From the NCBI GenBank assembly GCA_003140785.1, contig PLKY01000326.1, forward strand, positions 642 to 30,974: a DNA stretch of 30,333 bases, in the 5' to 3' direction. Positions 23,802 through 30,333 of the stretch are shown one piece after another (positions within the stretch are counted from its first letter, which is position 1; the number at the start of each line of letters is the position of its first letter). This DNA comes from Acidobacteriaceae bacterium (GTDB lineage: Bacteria > Acidobacteriota > Terriglobia > Terriglobales > Acidobacteriaceae). The notes below the pieces were generated by a model that worked only from the letters and a program-made list of their open reading frames with translations, searched no databases and was not told where the DNA came from. A program made the translations under genes and the position numbers.

Positions 23802-23817
23802 GGCACGCGCGCCTGCA

Positions 23818-25200
23818 TCACTCCGACGAACGCAGGCTCTGCAGGTCAATTCCCAGCTGCTGGCACTTCTTATAGAGATGACTCCGCTCCAGTCCCAATG
23901 CCTTCGCTGCGGGCGTAACGTGTTTCCCACTCCGTTCAAGCTCCGCCAACACTTCCGCTCGTTCAAATTCCAGCACTCGGTCCGCCAGCGTGCCCGTTTT
24001 CTCCCGATCATGCTCCGCAGCCTGTGCCGATGTGCGCGCCCCTGGTAGTGCCAGATGCACGGCCTCCGCATCCACTTCCGCATCCACCAGCAACAGCAGC
24101 CGCTCCACCACATTGCGCAGTTCGCGGATATTACCCGGCCACGCATATTCCTTCAGCGCTTCAATTGCGGATGCTGCGAAAGGAACCGGCTTCCAACCGT
24201 TTTGTGCGCTCACCTGTTGCGCAAAATGTTCGACCAACGCAGGCAAATCCTCGCAGCGCTCGCGCAGCGGCGGCAATTCCACCGGAAAAACCACTACTCG
24301 ATGATAAAGATCCCGCCGAAACCCACCCGACTCCACAAGCTGTTCCAAGTTGCGATGCGTCGCCACCACCACGCGCACATCTACCGCCGTAGGTTTGTCT
24401 GCGCCGATGCGCTCCACTTCGCCTTCTTCGAGCACACGCAGCAGTTTCGCCTGCATCGCCGTCGGCATGTCTCCAATCTCATCCAGAAATAAAGTGCCCC
24501 GATGCGCCTGCTCAAATTTGCCTGCGTGCCGCTGCACCGCGCCGGTGAACGAGCCCTTCTCGTGCCCAAAAAGCTCGCTCTCAATCAGCTCAGCGGGAAC
24601 TGCCGCACAGTTCAGCGTGACAAATGGTCCCGCGGCCCTATGGCTCTTTTCATGCAGCGTGCGCGCCACCAATTCCTTGCCCGTGCCGGTCTCTCCGTAA
24701 ATACAAATGCGCGTCTCGCTGGCCGCCACGCGCTCAATCTGCGTCATCACGCGCCGCATCGTTTCGCCGCTCCACACCAGCGTGTGCTTGCCAACGCGCG
24801 AGCGCAGGTCGCGATTCTCGGTTTCTAGGCGCGTCAGTTTCAGCGCGTTCTCAACTGTCACCAGCAGCTTGTCTGTCGAAAGCGGTTTCTCCAGGAAATC
24901 CAGCGCGCCCAGCCGCGTCGCACGCACAGCCATCTCGATGTGCGCCTGCCCGCTCATCATTACAACAGGTGCAGCCACACCAGCCGTCTTGAGATCTTCA
25001 AGCAATGTGAGGCCGTCGCGGCGCGGCATCACCACGTCGCTCAGAATCAGATCGAACGGCTGCGTTTTCGCCAATTCCAGCGCTCGTTCTGCGTTGTCGC
25101 ATACCACAGCTTCGTGCCCCGCAAGTCGAAAAGCGCGCGACAGCGATGCCAGCGTGTTCGCCTCATCGTCGACAATCAGAATCTTTGCTTTTACGGTCAT
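23818..25200 (-). CDS. Sigma-54-dependent response regulator, NtrX/NtrC-like
   Basis: This 460-aa cytoplasmic regulator has a receiver domain at 6-120 (acidic pocket D11-D12, phosphoacceptor D55 in LILSDVVMP, K105 in FLEKPLS), an AAA+ domain at about 140-380 and a Fis-type helix-turn-helix at about 415-455 (VTPAAKALGLERSHLYKK). The AAA+ part shows Walker A GETGTGKE (169-176), the sigma-54 contact loop as GSFTGA (216-221) in place of GAFTGA, and Walker B LFLDEIGD. It should activate sigma-54 promoters after phosphorylation, most likely by the histidine kinase encoded 49 nt upstream. The frame is open to 25416, but that part overlaps the kinase gene; the ATG at 25200 begins the receiver domain. 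Its targets are unknown; no clear -24/-12 promoter was identified in the window. Confidence 0.9.
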   Translation of the reverse strand: MTVKAKILIVDDEANTLASLSRAFRLAGHEAVVCDNAERALELAKTQPFDLILSDVVMPRRDGLTLLEDLKTAGVAAPVVMMSGQAHIEMAVRATRLGALDFLEKPLSTDKLLVTVENALKLTRLETENRDLRSRVGKHTLVWSGETMRRVMTQIERVAASETRICIYGETGTGKELVARTLHEKSHRAAGPFVTLNCAAVPAELIESELFGHEKGSFTGAVQRHAGKFEQAHRGTLFLDEIGDMPTAMQAKLLRVLEEGEVERIGADKPTAVDVRVVVATHRNLEQLVESGGFRRDLYHRVVVFPVELPPLRERCEDLPALVEHFAQQVSAQNGWKPVPFAASAIEALKEYAWPGNIRELRNVVERLLLLVDAEVDAEAVHLALPGARTSAQAAEHDREKTGTLADRVLEFERAEVLAELERSGKHVTPAAKALGLERSHLYKKCQQLGIDLQSLRSSE

Positions 25201-25249
25201 GCGGCGGCTCTTTGGCAAAACCAGGGAAAATGGTGGTCTCTGAACTGTT

Positions 25250-27115
25250 TCATAGGTCGCCGCTCCCTGAGGGTCGCGTCGACTTGGGGGCCGCGGCTTC
25301 GCGAGATGGTGTCCCTGGTTTTGCGATCGGCAGCGTAATGATAAACGTTGAACCATTGCCCGTGCGGCTTTCCACCGCAATCGTGCCGCCATGATCGGCC
25401 ACGACGGATTGCACAATCGCCAATCCCAATCCGGTCCCGTGCAGCTTGGTCGTGTAATACGGCGTAAACAGCCGTTCGCATTCCTCCTGCGTCAACCCCT
25501 CGCCCGTGTCCGCCACTTTGATATCGACATTGGCTCCCTGCGGCCGGGCTGAAACAGTCAGCTTGCCGCCATTGGGCATCGCATCCATCGCGTTCAGCAC
25601 GAGATTCGATAGCGCACGATGTAACAGTTCAGGATCGACCATCATCGCCATCGGCTCTCCAGCAATCTCCGTCGCGAACTCGATCTTCGCTTCGCGGCTC
25701 GCCGCGCCTTCATACAGCGAACGCACCCGCTCAACCACATCCTTCGCATCGATGCGCTCCAGCTCCGGCTTGGGCATTTTGCTGAAGTCGCTGAAGCGTC
25801 CGATGATCGCTTTCAGGTTCGCGATCTCCATCCCCAGTGTCGCAGTACTTTCGCGAAAAACCTCGTCGAATTCCTCGACCGACAATGCGCGCGCCCGCAC
25901 CAGGTTCTCGACCGTCAGTTGGAGCGGAAAAAGCGGGTTCTTGAGCTCGTGCGCCAACCGCCGTGCCAGTTCGCGCCACGCTGCCACACGCTCGCTCTGC
26001 ACCAGTTGCTCTCTCTGGCTCGCAAGCTGCTTCGTCATGTGATTAAAGCTGCGCGCCAGCACGCTCACTTCGTCATGTCCCTGCTCCGGCACGCGCACAT
26101 CCCAGTTGCCGCTCGCCACTTCTTCGGCCGCACGCGCCAGCTGCTCAATCGGCCGCGATACCCGAGCCGCAATCCACAAACTGCATGCAATGGCCAGCAG
26201 GATCCCGCCCGATGCGACCCCATACGCGATGGCCCGAATGTGATGCTGCGCTTCCACCATGCCTTCGCGCGAAAGAGCCACGATCAACACTGCCATCACT
26301 CGACCCGCTACATTCTTCAAGGGAATCGCGGTCGCGCTATCCTCGCGCCGCGCAGTCAAATACACAATGCCGCTGACCTGCTTTCCCGTTTTCAGCGCAG
26401 ATTCAATCAGCGCCTGGTATCGATCGGCACTCGGCACATCGCCGTTTGTCCCCACCAGTTGCTTCGGATCGAATGCCGGCGGAGTATCCACACCGGAAAC
26501 GTTGTTTGCACCCGCGCTCGATTCCCGTTCGTTGTACAAGCCCACTTGCATCCCCGGCGCCCCCGGCAAATCGGCGAGGAAGCTTTGGTCCAGGCGCTTG
26601 CCTCCCACCAGGCGCAACGCAGGTTCCGCGCCGCGTATCGGGCGCACGGCAAATAGGCCAAGAGCACTGTTGCCGTCGGGCAGCTCTTCTCGCTTCAGAA
26701 ATGCCGCTTCGCCTGCTCCGGTTACAGCGGGTTCCGGGTAGCCAAAGCGTGCCGGCCACTGTGCCGAGCTCACCACGTCTCCGTCAGCGCCCACGATCTC
26801 GAGAAAGTCCAGTTGCGCGTCTTGCGCCATGGTCTGCGCCTCGGTCAAATAGGGCGATGCATCGCCAGATTGGACAATCTCAAAAGCCATCCCGCGCGCA
26901 CGCTCACTCACCGCCAAATGATCCACGGCAGCCGCTACCTCAGCCGAGCGATGCTGGAATTCGCGCTGAAACTGGCTCACAAACAGCGCGGTCTCCTCCT
27001 GATCGCGCAGTTCGAAAACGTGGCGGATTCGCACCAACACCGTCCACGCCACTGCTGCCACTGCCGCTGCCACGGTGAGCGAAAACAGCAGGAGCAGCCT
27101 CTGCCGCAGGCTCAT
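25250..27115 (-). CDS. Membrane histidine kinase, NtrY-like
   Basis: This 621-aa inner-membrane sensor kinase has a first membrane helix at about 7-29, a periplasmic region of roughly 260 residues (30-290), a second helix at about 294-318, a HAMP domain to about 370, then the kinase core. The phosphoacceptor is H389 in LAHELKNPLFP; the ATP-binding part shows NLVLNAMDAMP (N box), VADTGEGL (G1), and HGTGLGLAI (G2). The last 25 residues are a polar tail. There is no PAS domain visible, unlike many NtrY proteins, and the large extracytoplasmic domain suggests sensing of an external signal. Its ATG overlaps the stop of the upstream solute-binding protein gene (ATGA, 27112-27115), and the response regulator follows after 49 nt. 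A direct contact with the binding protein is a reasonable inference. Confidence 0.9.
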   Translation of the reverse strand: MSLRQRLLLLFSLTVAAAVAAVAWTVLVRIRHVFELRDQEETALFVSQFQREFQHRSAEVAAAVDHLAVSERARGMAFEIVQSGDASPYLTEAQTMAQDAQLDFLEIVGADGDVVSSAQWPARFGYPEPAVTGAGEAAFLKREELPDGNSALGLFAVRPIRGAEPALRLVGGKRLDQSFLADLPGAPGMQVGLYNERESSAGANNVSGVDTPPAFDPKQLVGTNGDVPSADRYQALIESALKTGKQVSGIVYLTARREDSATAIPLKNVAGRVMAVLIVALSREGMVEAQHHIRAIAYGVASGGILLAIACSLWIAARVSRPIEQLARAAEEVASGNWDVRVPEQGHDEVSVLARSFNHMTKQLASQREQLVQSERVAAWRELARRLAHELKNPLFPLQLTVENLVRARALSVEEFDEVFRESTATLGMEIANLKAIIGRFSDFSKMPKPELERIDAKDVVERVRSLYEGAASREAKIEFATEIAGEPMAMMVDPELLHRALSNLVLNAMDAMPNGGKLTVSARPQGANVDIKVADTGEGLTQEECERLFTPYYTTKLHGTGLGLAIVQSVVADHGGTIAVESRTGNGSTFIITLPIAKPGTPSREAAAPKSTRPSGSGDL

Positions 27116-28461
27116 GGTGCGTCCTCTAGCGAGGCCGATGCCAGGTCAGGCAAGTCATGCGCGTCCAGTGCAAGATCGCGAACTCGTGCTCCCGCCGCAT
27201 AGGCGCGAGGAAGATCGACCAGCGGAATTAAGGTGTGGCGATCGAGAAAATCCCGCTCCGCTCTATAGAGGGATGTAGGGCTCGAATCCGGGAGCAGAAC
27301 TGTTTGGCCAACGCTCCGCGAAACATCTTCCAGAACTGCGAAAGGCTCCCCGCCTTCGAGTGGAATCAACCGCAGCATCAAATCGGCATGTTGCGCACCG
27401 CCGTCGCTACCTTCCTGCGCATTGAATCCCGCCTCTTTCAAGTTCAACGCAATCCGTTGGGCAGCCAGCCGCATCGCCCCATCTCCATCCACACTCAATG
27501 TGAGCGTCGGCGTCGTCAGCCCCCCCCGCAGTTCGTGCGCTTTGTTTAGATCGCGGTCCACCGGAAATAGAAACGAGAATCCAGTCAACGATTGCGGCAA
27601 CAAACTCGCGGTCACTTCGCCCTGCTTCTGAAAGATCACGTTGGAAAGCGCGCTGCGATCAATTGATGCCGCGATGGCCGCACGCATCATGGGATTTGCC
27701 AGTGCACCGTTATCGCTGATTTCCAACGCAAGCAACTCCGCCGGTGGAGATACGAGTACCTTCAGCCTCTGCTGTTGAGCCTGCCGAATCATCTCTGCCG
27801 GAACCTCAACCATTTCGGCTCGGCCGATGCTCAAGTCGAGCCATTGGTCGTGCACTGCCCGGTGCACTCGAATCTCAATCGCATCGGCAAACGGTCGCCC
27901 CTGCCAGCAGGTTTCGTTAGCCCCCAGGACCAGCAAGCCGTTGTTGAAGCTGGTGACCTGGAACGGACCGGTACCAATATCGCCGCTCGACGTCTTACCG
28001 TCCGCTGAGACCGTAAGCGCGATGAGAAAATCGTCTCCCGCCAAAAGTGCGGGTAGGTTCGGCATCGGCGAATCATTGGTAAACACCACCATCGATCCCA
28101 CGGCATGAACCGTTGCCCAGGGGCAGTTTGCCGGGCAATCCAGGTTCAGCGATTGGACCACGGCCGTCGACGTCAGCAGCGAGCCATCGTGAAAGTACAC
28201 GCCAGGGCGCAACCGAAACTGCCAGCGATGATCCGCATTGTCCGATTCCCAGCCCGAAGCAAGAGCGGACTGCACCGCGCCGGTCGTGTCCAGTGTGGTC
28301 AGACCATCGAAGACAAGCCGCCGTGCAATGCCATTGGGCCGCTGCCACGGATCGCCCTCGATCTCCACATGCAGCGTGCCGCCATAATGAGGCCGCGTGC
28401 GCGCAGCCGCCGGAAGCGTGAGCAGCGCGACGAAACAGCTAATTGCAAAGCGCCGAAACAC
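27112..28461 (-). CDS. Family-5 extracellular solute-binding protein without adjacent ABC permease
   Basis: This 449-aa exported protein resembles SBP_bac_5 (DppA/OppA/NikA-type) binding proteins: HYGGTLHVEIEGDP at the mature N terminus, GIARRLVFDGLTTLD, the FRLRPGVYFHDGSLL block, GTGPFQVTSFNN, and NPMMRAAIAASIDRSAL. It would bind a peptide, nickel chelate or other small ligand in the periplasm. The start is assigned to a GTG at 28461, because this gives a clean signal peptide (MFRRFAISCFVALLTLPAAA) with GAGGTGG just upstream; the frame is open to 28647, but the extra residues are arginine-rich and overlap the upstream gene. The start overlaps the preceding gene by 23 nt and the stop overlaps the kinase ATG by 4 nt. 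No permease or ATPase gene is present, which points to a sensing rather than a transport role. Confidence 0.82.
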   Translation of the reverse strand: MFRRFAISCFVALLTLPAAARTRPHYGGTLHVEIEGDPWQRPNGIARRLVFDGLTTLDTTGAVQSALASGWESDNADHRWQFRLRPGVYFHDGSLLTSTAVVQSLNLDCPANCPWATVHAVGSMVVFTNDSPMPNLPALLAGDDFLIALTVSADGKTSSGDIGTGPFQVTSFNNGLLVLGANETCWQGRPFADAIEIRVHRAVHDQWLDLSIGRAEMVEVPAEMIRQAQQQRLKVLVSPPAELLALEISDNGALANPMMRAAIAASIDRSALSNVIFQKQGEVTASLLPQSLTGFSFLFPVDRDLNKAHELRGGLTTPTLTLSVDGDGAMRLAAQRIALNLKEAGFNAQEGSDGGAQHADLMLRLIPLEGGEPFAVLEDVSRSVGQTVLLPDSSPTSLYRAERDFLDRHTLIPLVDLPRAYAAGARVRDLALDAHDLPDLASASLEDAP

Positions 28462-29656
28462 GGTCCACCTCGTATCGGTTTGCCGCGCCGCGCACCGCCG
28501 CGAGCACAGTCTTGCCATCGGGCGCTGGCCAAAGCACCATGATCGTTCCGAGCAATTCGAGAGGCGCACTGACTGGAATGGCTTCAAGCGCCGGGAATTC
28601 GTAGGCGCGAAGACTGTCGGCAGCAGCCTCTCCCGAACTCGATGCAATGATCTGCGTGCCAGTACCGCATCCCGAGTGAATCACGGCAAAATCGCTGCCC
28701 CAGTCGCGCGTTCCCGCAATCGGTTTCAAAGCCCCGTTCTCGATCATCAGAACCTTGCCATCGATGCTTCCAATTACCATCGCCGCTCCGCCGCCCGCGC
28801 GTGCAATCCACCCAGCTGCGTAAAAATGTGGCGGATCCGCGCCATCGTTGGGCGTGACAACCCCGGTGAAATAGTTCCGCGCGCCATTAAAGAACGCTTT
28901 CACAGGCGTGGCGTTCTCGAATTGTGGCAATGGCCACGGATCGTCGCTCGCGTAGCAGCTCACCGTCCATTGCCCCGGCGATGGCGCAGGCTCAAACGAG
29001 CCTTTACACTGTGTTCCCGCGAGCCATGCCTCAAATCCCGCGCCACCATCCGGCATCAAAATGCCTTTCGGATCGCGTGGCAACGGGCGCTTTTGCCCAA
29101 TGCTTGCGCGGCTCTGCTCATGCCACCCAGCGGGGCCACGGGTTTCGAAGAGGATCTGCTCGGGCTCCAAAACAACAAGACCGTTCGCCGTCTCCAATGC
29201 TGCGAGCACTGGCTCGCGCGATGTGAGAATGGTCTCTGCTCGCAGCTTCAAACCGCCTGCTGTCTGTGCAGGTTGTTCCCCCTCTGGAGCCAACTGCACC
29301 AAAGCCGCCTGCGTCACACTTCCTTCGGCGACTTCGGCAACCCAGAGCCGCGCGCGCGTATTCTCGCTCAAAGTCACACGGATCGAATTCGCGCTCTCAT
29401 CGTCCGAAACAGTGACGCCGTGCATCTTCAAATCCTCTTCCAGCAGCTTGCGAATCGCGGGCACATCCTCATTTGAAATCCGGGACAAATTGCGAATCGA
29501 CAAATGCGCTTGGCCCGGACCAAGAATCCCCGCGATCTTCTCGGCCATCGCAGCGGCCGGCTGCTCCCATGGGCTGGTAGCAGCAACGCTGCTTCTCACC
29601 CCCATCAGCACACTCAACCCCATCGCCGCCCACCGGATCAGCTTCATTGCCTTCAT
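28439..29656 (-). CDS. Exported protein of unknown function, first gene of the sensory operon
   Basis: I do not recognise this 405-aa protein. Residues 1-26 form a Sec signal peptide (MKAMKLIRWAAMGLSVLMGV, cleavage near SSVAA). Residues about 30-140 read as an alpha/beta domain (AEKIAGILGPGQAHLSIRNL, then IRKLLEEDLKMHGVTVSDDE), which resembles small periplasmic domains that build an activity from an enzyme-like half sequence, but no named family is certain. The remainder is beta-rich, with MVIGSIDGKVLMI and VLWPAPDGKTVLAAV suggesting propeller-like blades. Four cysteines lie in the second half. The frame is open to 29773, but the ATG at 29656 begins the signal peptide and lies 28 nt after a TATAAT hexamer. 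It overlaps the solute-binding protein gene by 23 nt, so it is the first gene of the operon with the kinase and regulator. Confidence 0.72.
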   Translation of the reverse strand: MKAMKLIRWAAMGLSVLMGVRSSVAATSPWEQPAAAMAEKIAGILGPGQAHLSIRNLSRISNEDVPAIRKLLEEDLKMHGVTVSDDESANSIRVTLSENTRARLWVAEVAEGSVTQAALVQLAPEGEQPAQTAGGLKLRAETILTSREPVLAALETANGLVVLEPEQILFETRGPAGWHEQSRASIGQKRPLPRDPKGILMPDGGAGFEAWLAGTQCKGSFEPAPSPGQWTVSCYASDDPWPLPQFENATPVKAFFNGARNYFTGVVTPNDGADPPHFYAAGWIARAGGGAAMVIGSIDGKVLMIENGALKPIAGTRDWGSDFAVIHSGCGTGTQIIASSSGEAAADSLRAYEFPALEAIPVSAPLELLGTIMVLWPAPDGKTVLAAVRGAANRYEVDRVSALCN

Positions 29657-29684
29657 CGTTTCTGCGCTTTTATCGTTTGCGCGG

Positions 29685-29690
29685 ATTATA
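29685..29690 (-). promoter_or_regulatory. Perfect TATAAT -10 element of the sensory operon
   Basis: On the minus strand TATAAT spans 29690-29685, so transcription would start near 29678 and leave a leader of about 22 nt before the ATG at 29656. The region 16-18 bp upstream (around GTCAGA) is a poor -35. Leader sequence near the ATG has no strong Shine-Dalgarno. Confidence 0.55.
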
Positions 29691-29731
29691 TCGTTTCGTG
29701 CTGTTTGCTCTGACACTGCTCCGTTTGAGTT

Positions 29732-29762
29732 GCGGGGCGAGAGCCTGCAACCCTCGCCCCGC
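29732..29762 (-). terminator. Strong GC-rich hairpin after the SPFH gene
   Basis: GCGGGGCGAG (29732-29741) and CTCGCCCCGC (29753-29762) are a perfect 10-bp inverted repeat around an 11-nt loop, beginning 7 nt after the SPFH stop codon in the minus direction. There is no T-tract, so it may be a Rho-assisted or T-less terminator, or an RNA 3'-end stabiliser. Together with the TATAAT at 29690 it separates the SPFH gene from the sensory operon. Confidence 0.5.
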
Positions 29763-29769
29763 GCAATTC

Positions 29770-30333
29770 TCAATGCCCGCGGCCCTTCGTATCAGGCTCC
29801 GATTCGTTGTCCATCTCCTGCTTCACCACCGGCGCGTTCGCCATGTTCTTGAAGACATCGTTGGCGAAGAAGAATTTCCCGTCCGATGGCACCATCACCA
29901 CCTGGATCTTGTCAGACAACCGCTCGGCCACGATCTTGTTGATGAGCAGCGGCGATTTGTTCAGCAACTCGGCCTCGCTCGTCATGCGCTCCGCATTGGC
30001 TGCAGCAATCAACTTGATGCGGCTCGCCTCCGCGTCCGCCAACAGGTTGCGCCGTTGCAGTTCCGCCTTGCTGTCGATTACCTTCGCCTCCGCATCGGCC
30101 TCCGCATTCTGAATCGTCGCCTCCTTGCGCGCTTCGGCCTCAAGCTTGCTCTGCTCAATCTGCTTCTGCTTCAGCGGCAGCGTGTACTGCATCGCATCCG
30201 CCTCACCCTTCGCTTCGACGACCTTTGACTTGGCATCGCCCTCGGCCTGCTTCACCTTTTGCGCCGCCTCGGCCTCCGCTTGCAATTCGGCAATGCGCAC
30301 CTGCTTCTGTTGAATGTCCGTGTCCACGCTCAT
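29770..30333 (-). CDS. SPFH/flotillin-like protein, C-terminal part, cut by window edge
   Basis: The last ~188 codons of a gene that continues beyond 30333. The visible part is a long charged coiled coil rich in Ala, Glu, Lys and Gln (about 1-125 here: IAELQAEAEAAQKVKQAEGD, AKVIDSKAELQRR and similar heptads), then LLINKIVAERLSDKIQVVMVPSDGKFFFANDVFKNM, which is the C-terminal pattern of bacterial flotillin/band-7 proteins. These assemble into membrane-associated cage-like rings. The N-terminal SPFH domain and membrane anchor lie outside the window. The ATG at 30333 is an internal Met at the window edge, not a supported start. A strong hairpin follows the stop. Confidence 0.85.
   Translation of the reverse strand: MSVDTDIQQKQVRIAELQAEAEAAQKVKQAEGDAKSKVVEAKGEADAMQYTLPLKQKQIEQSKLEAEARKEATIQNAEADAEAKVIDSKAELQRRNLLADAEASRIKLIAAANAERMTSEAELLNKSPLLINKIVAERLSDKIQVVMVPSDGKFFFANDVFKNMANAPVVKQEMDNESEPDTKGRGH

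Overview
This window looks like a chromosomal segment of an acidobacterium (Acidobacteriota, probably class Terriglobia). That is an inference from content: a 1,211-aa Oar-type TonB-dependent receptor with an N-terminal carboxypeptidase-regulatory domain, a YncE-propeller/phosphoesterase fusion, several lineage-style exported proteins of unknown function, GC near 60%, and non-Shine-Dalgarno starts alongside Shine-Dalgarno ones. No rRNA, tRNA, CRISPR array, insertion sequence or phage gene was seen.

Layout. Positions 1-1997 (+) hold the end of a DAHP synthase, prephenate dehydrogenase (tyrA) and a small SAM methyltransferase, i.e. aromatic amino acid synthesis. Positions 2010-3202 (-) hold a PIN-domain toxin-like gene overlapping an unrecognised 240-aa partner. 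A 439-bp spacer follows. Positions 3642-12451 (+, with one ferredoxin on - at 6338-6589) hold an unknown exported 833-aa protein, a small membrane protein, an exported metallophosphoesterase, a GlmS-like SIS protein without glutaminase domain, and the propeller/phosphoesterase protein. These five + genes each have a -10-like hexamer ending 6-7 nt before the ATG, which suggests leaderless mRNAs. Positions 12883-20446 (+) hold the Oar-type receptor, a UUCG-loop terminator, an exported caspase-DUF4384-like protein and a Tat-exported protein of unknown function.

Positions 20497-30333 are entirely on the minus strand. Reading in the direction of transcription: the C-terminal part of an SPFH/flotillin-like protein, a strong hairpin, a TATAAT promoter, then an exported unknown protein, a family-5 solute-binding protein lacking ABC permeases, an NtrY-like histidine kinase and an NtrX-like sigma-54 response regulator, with overlapping or close junctions. 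After a well-formed promoter (TTGACA, 17 bp, CAAAAT) comes an apparent catabolic operon: an ACS-family MFS transporter, a zinc-dependent dehydrogenase and a short-chain dehydrogenase, probably for a sugar acid or sugar alcohol.

The most interesting candidates are the solute-binding protein/two-component module as a possible periplasmic ligand-sensing unit, the exported caspase with its Tat-exported neighbour, the PIN protein with two altered acidic active-site positions, the set of leaderless-type promoters, and a palindromic repeat family (two copies) with a shared TGGGGCACCC tail.
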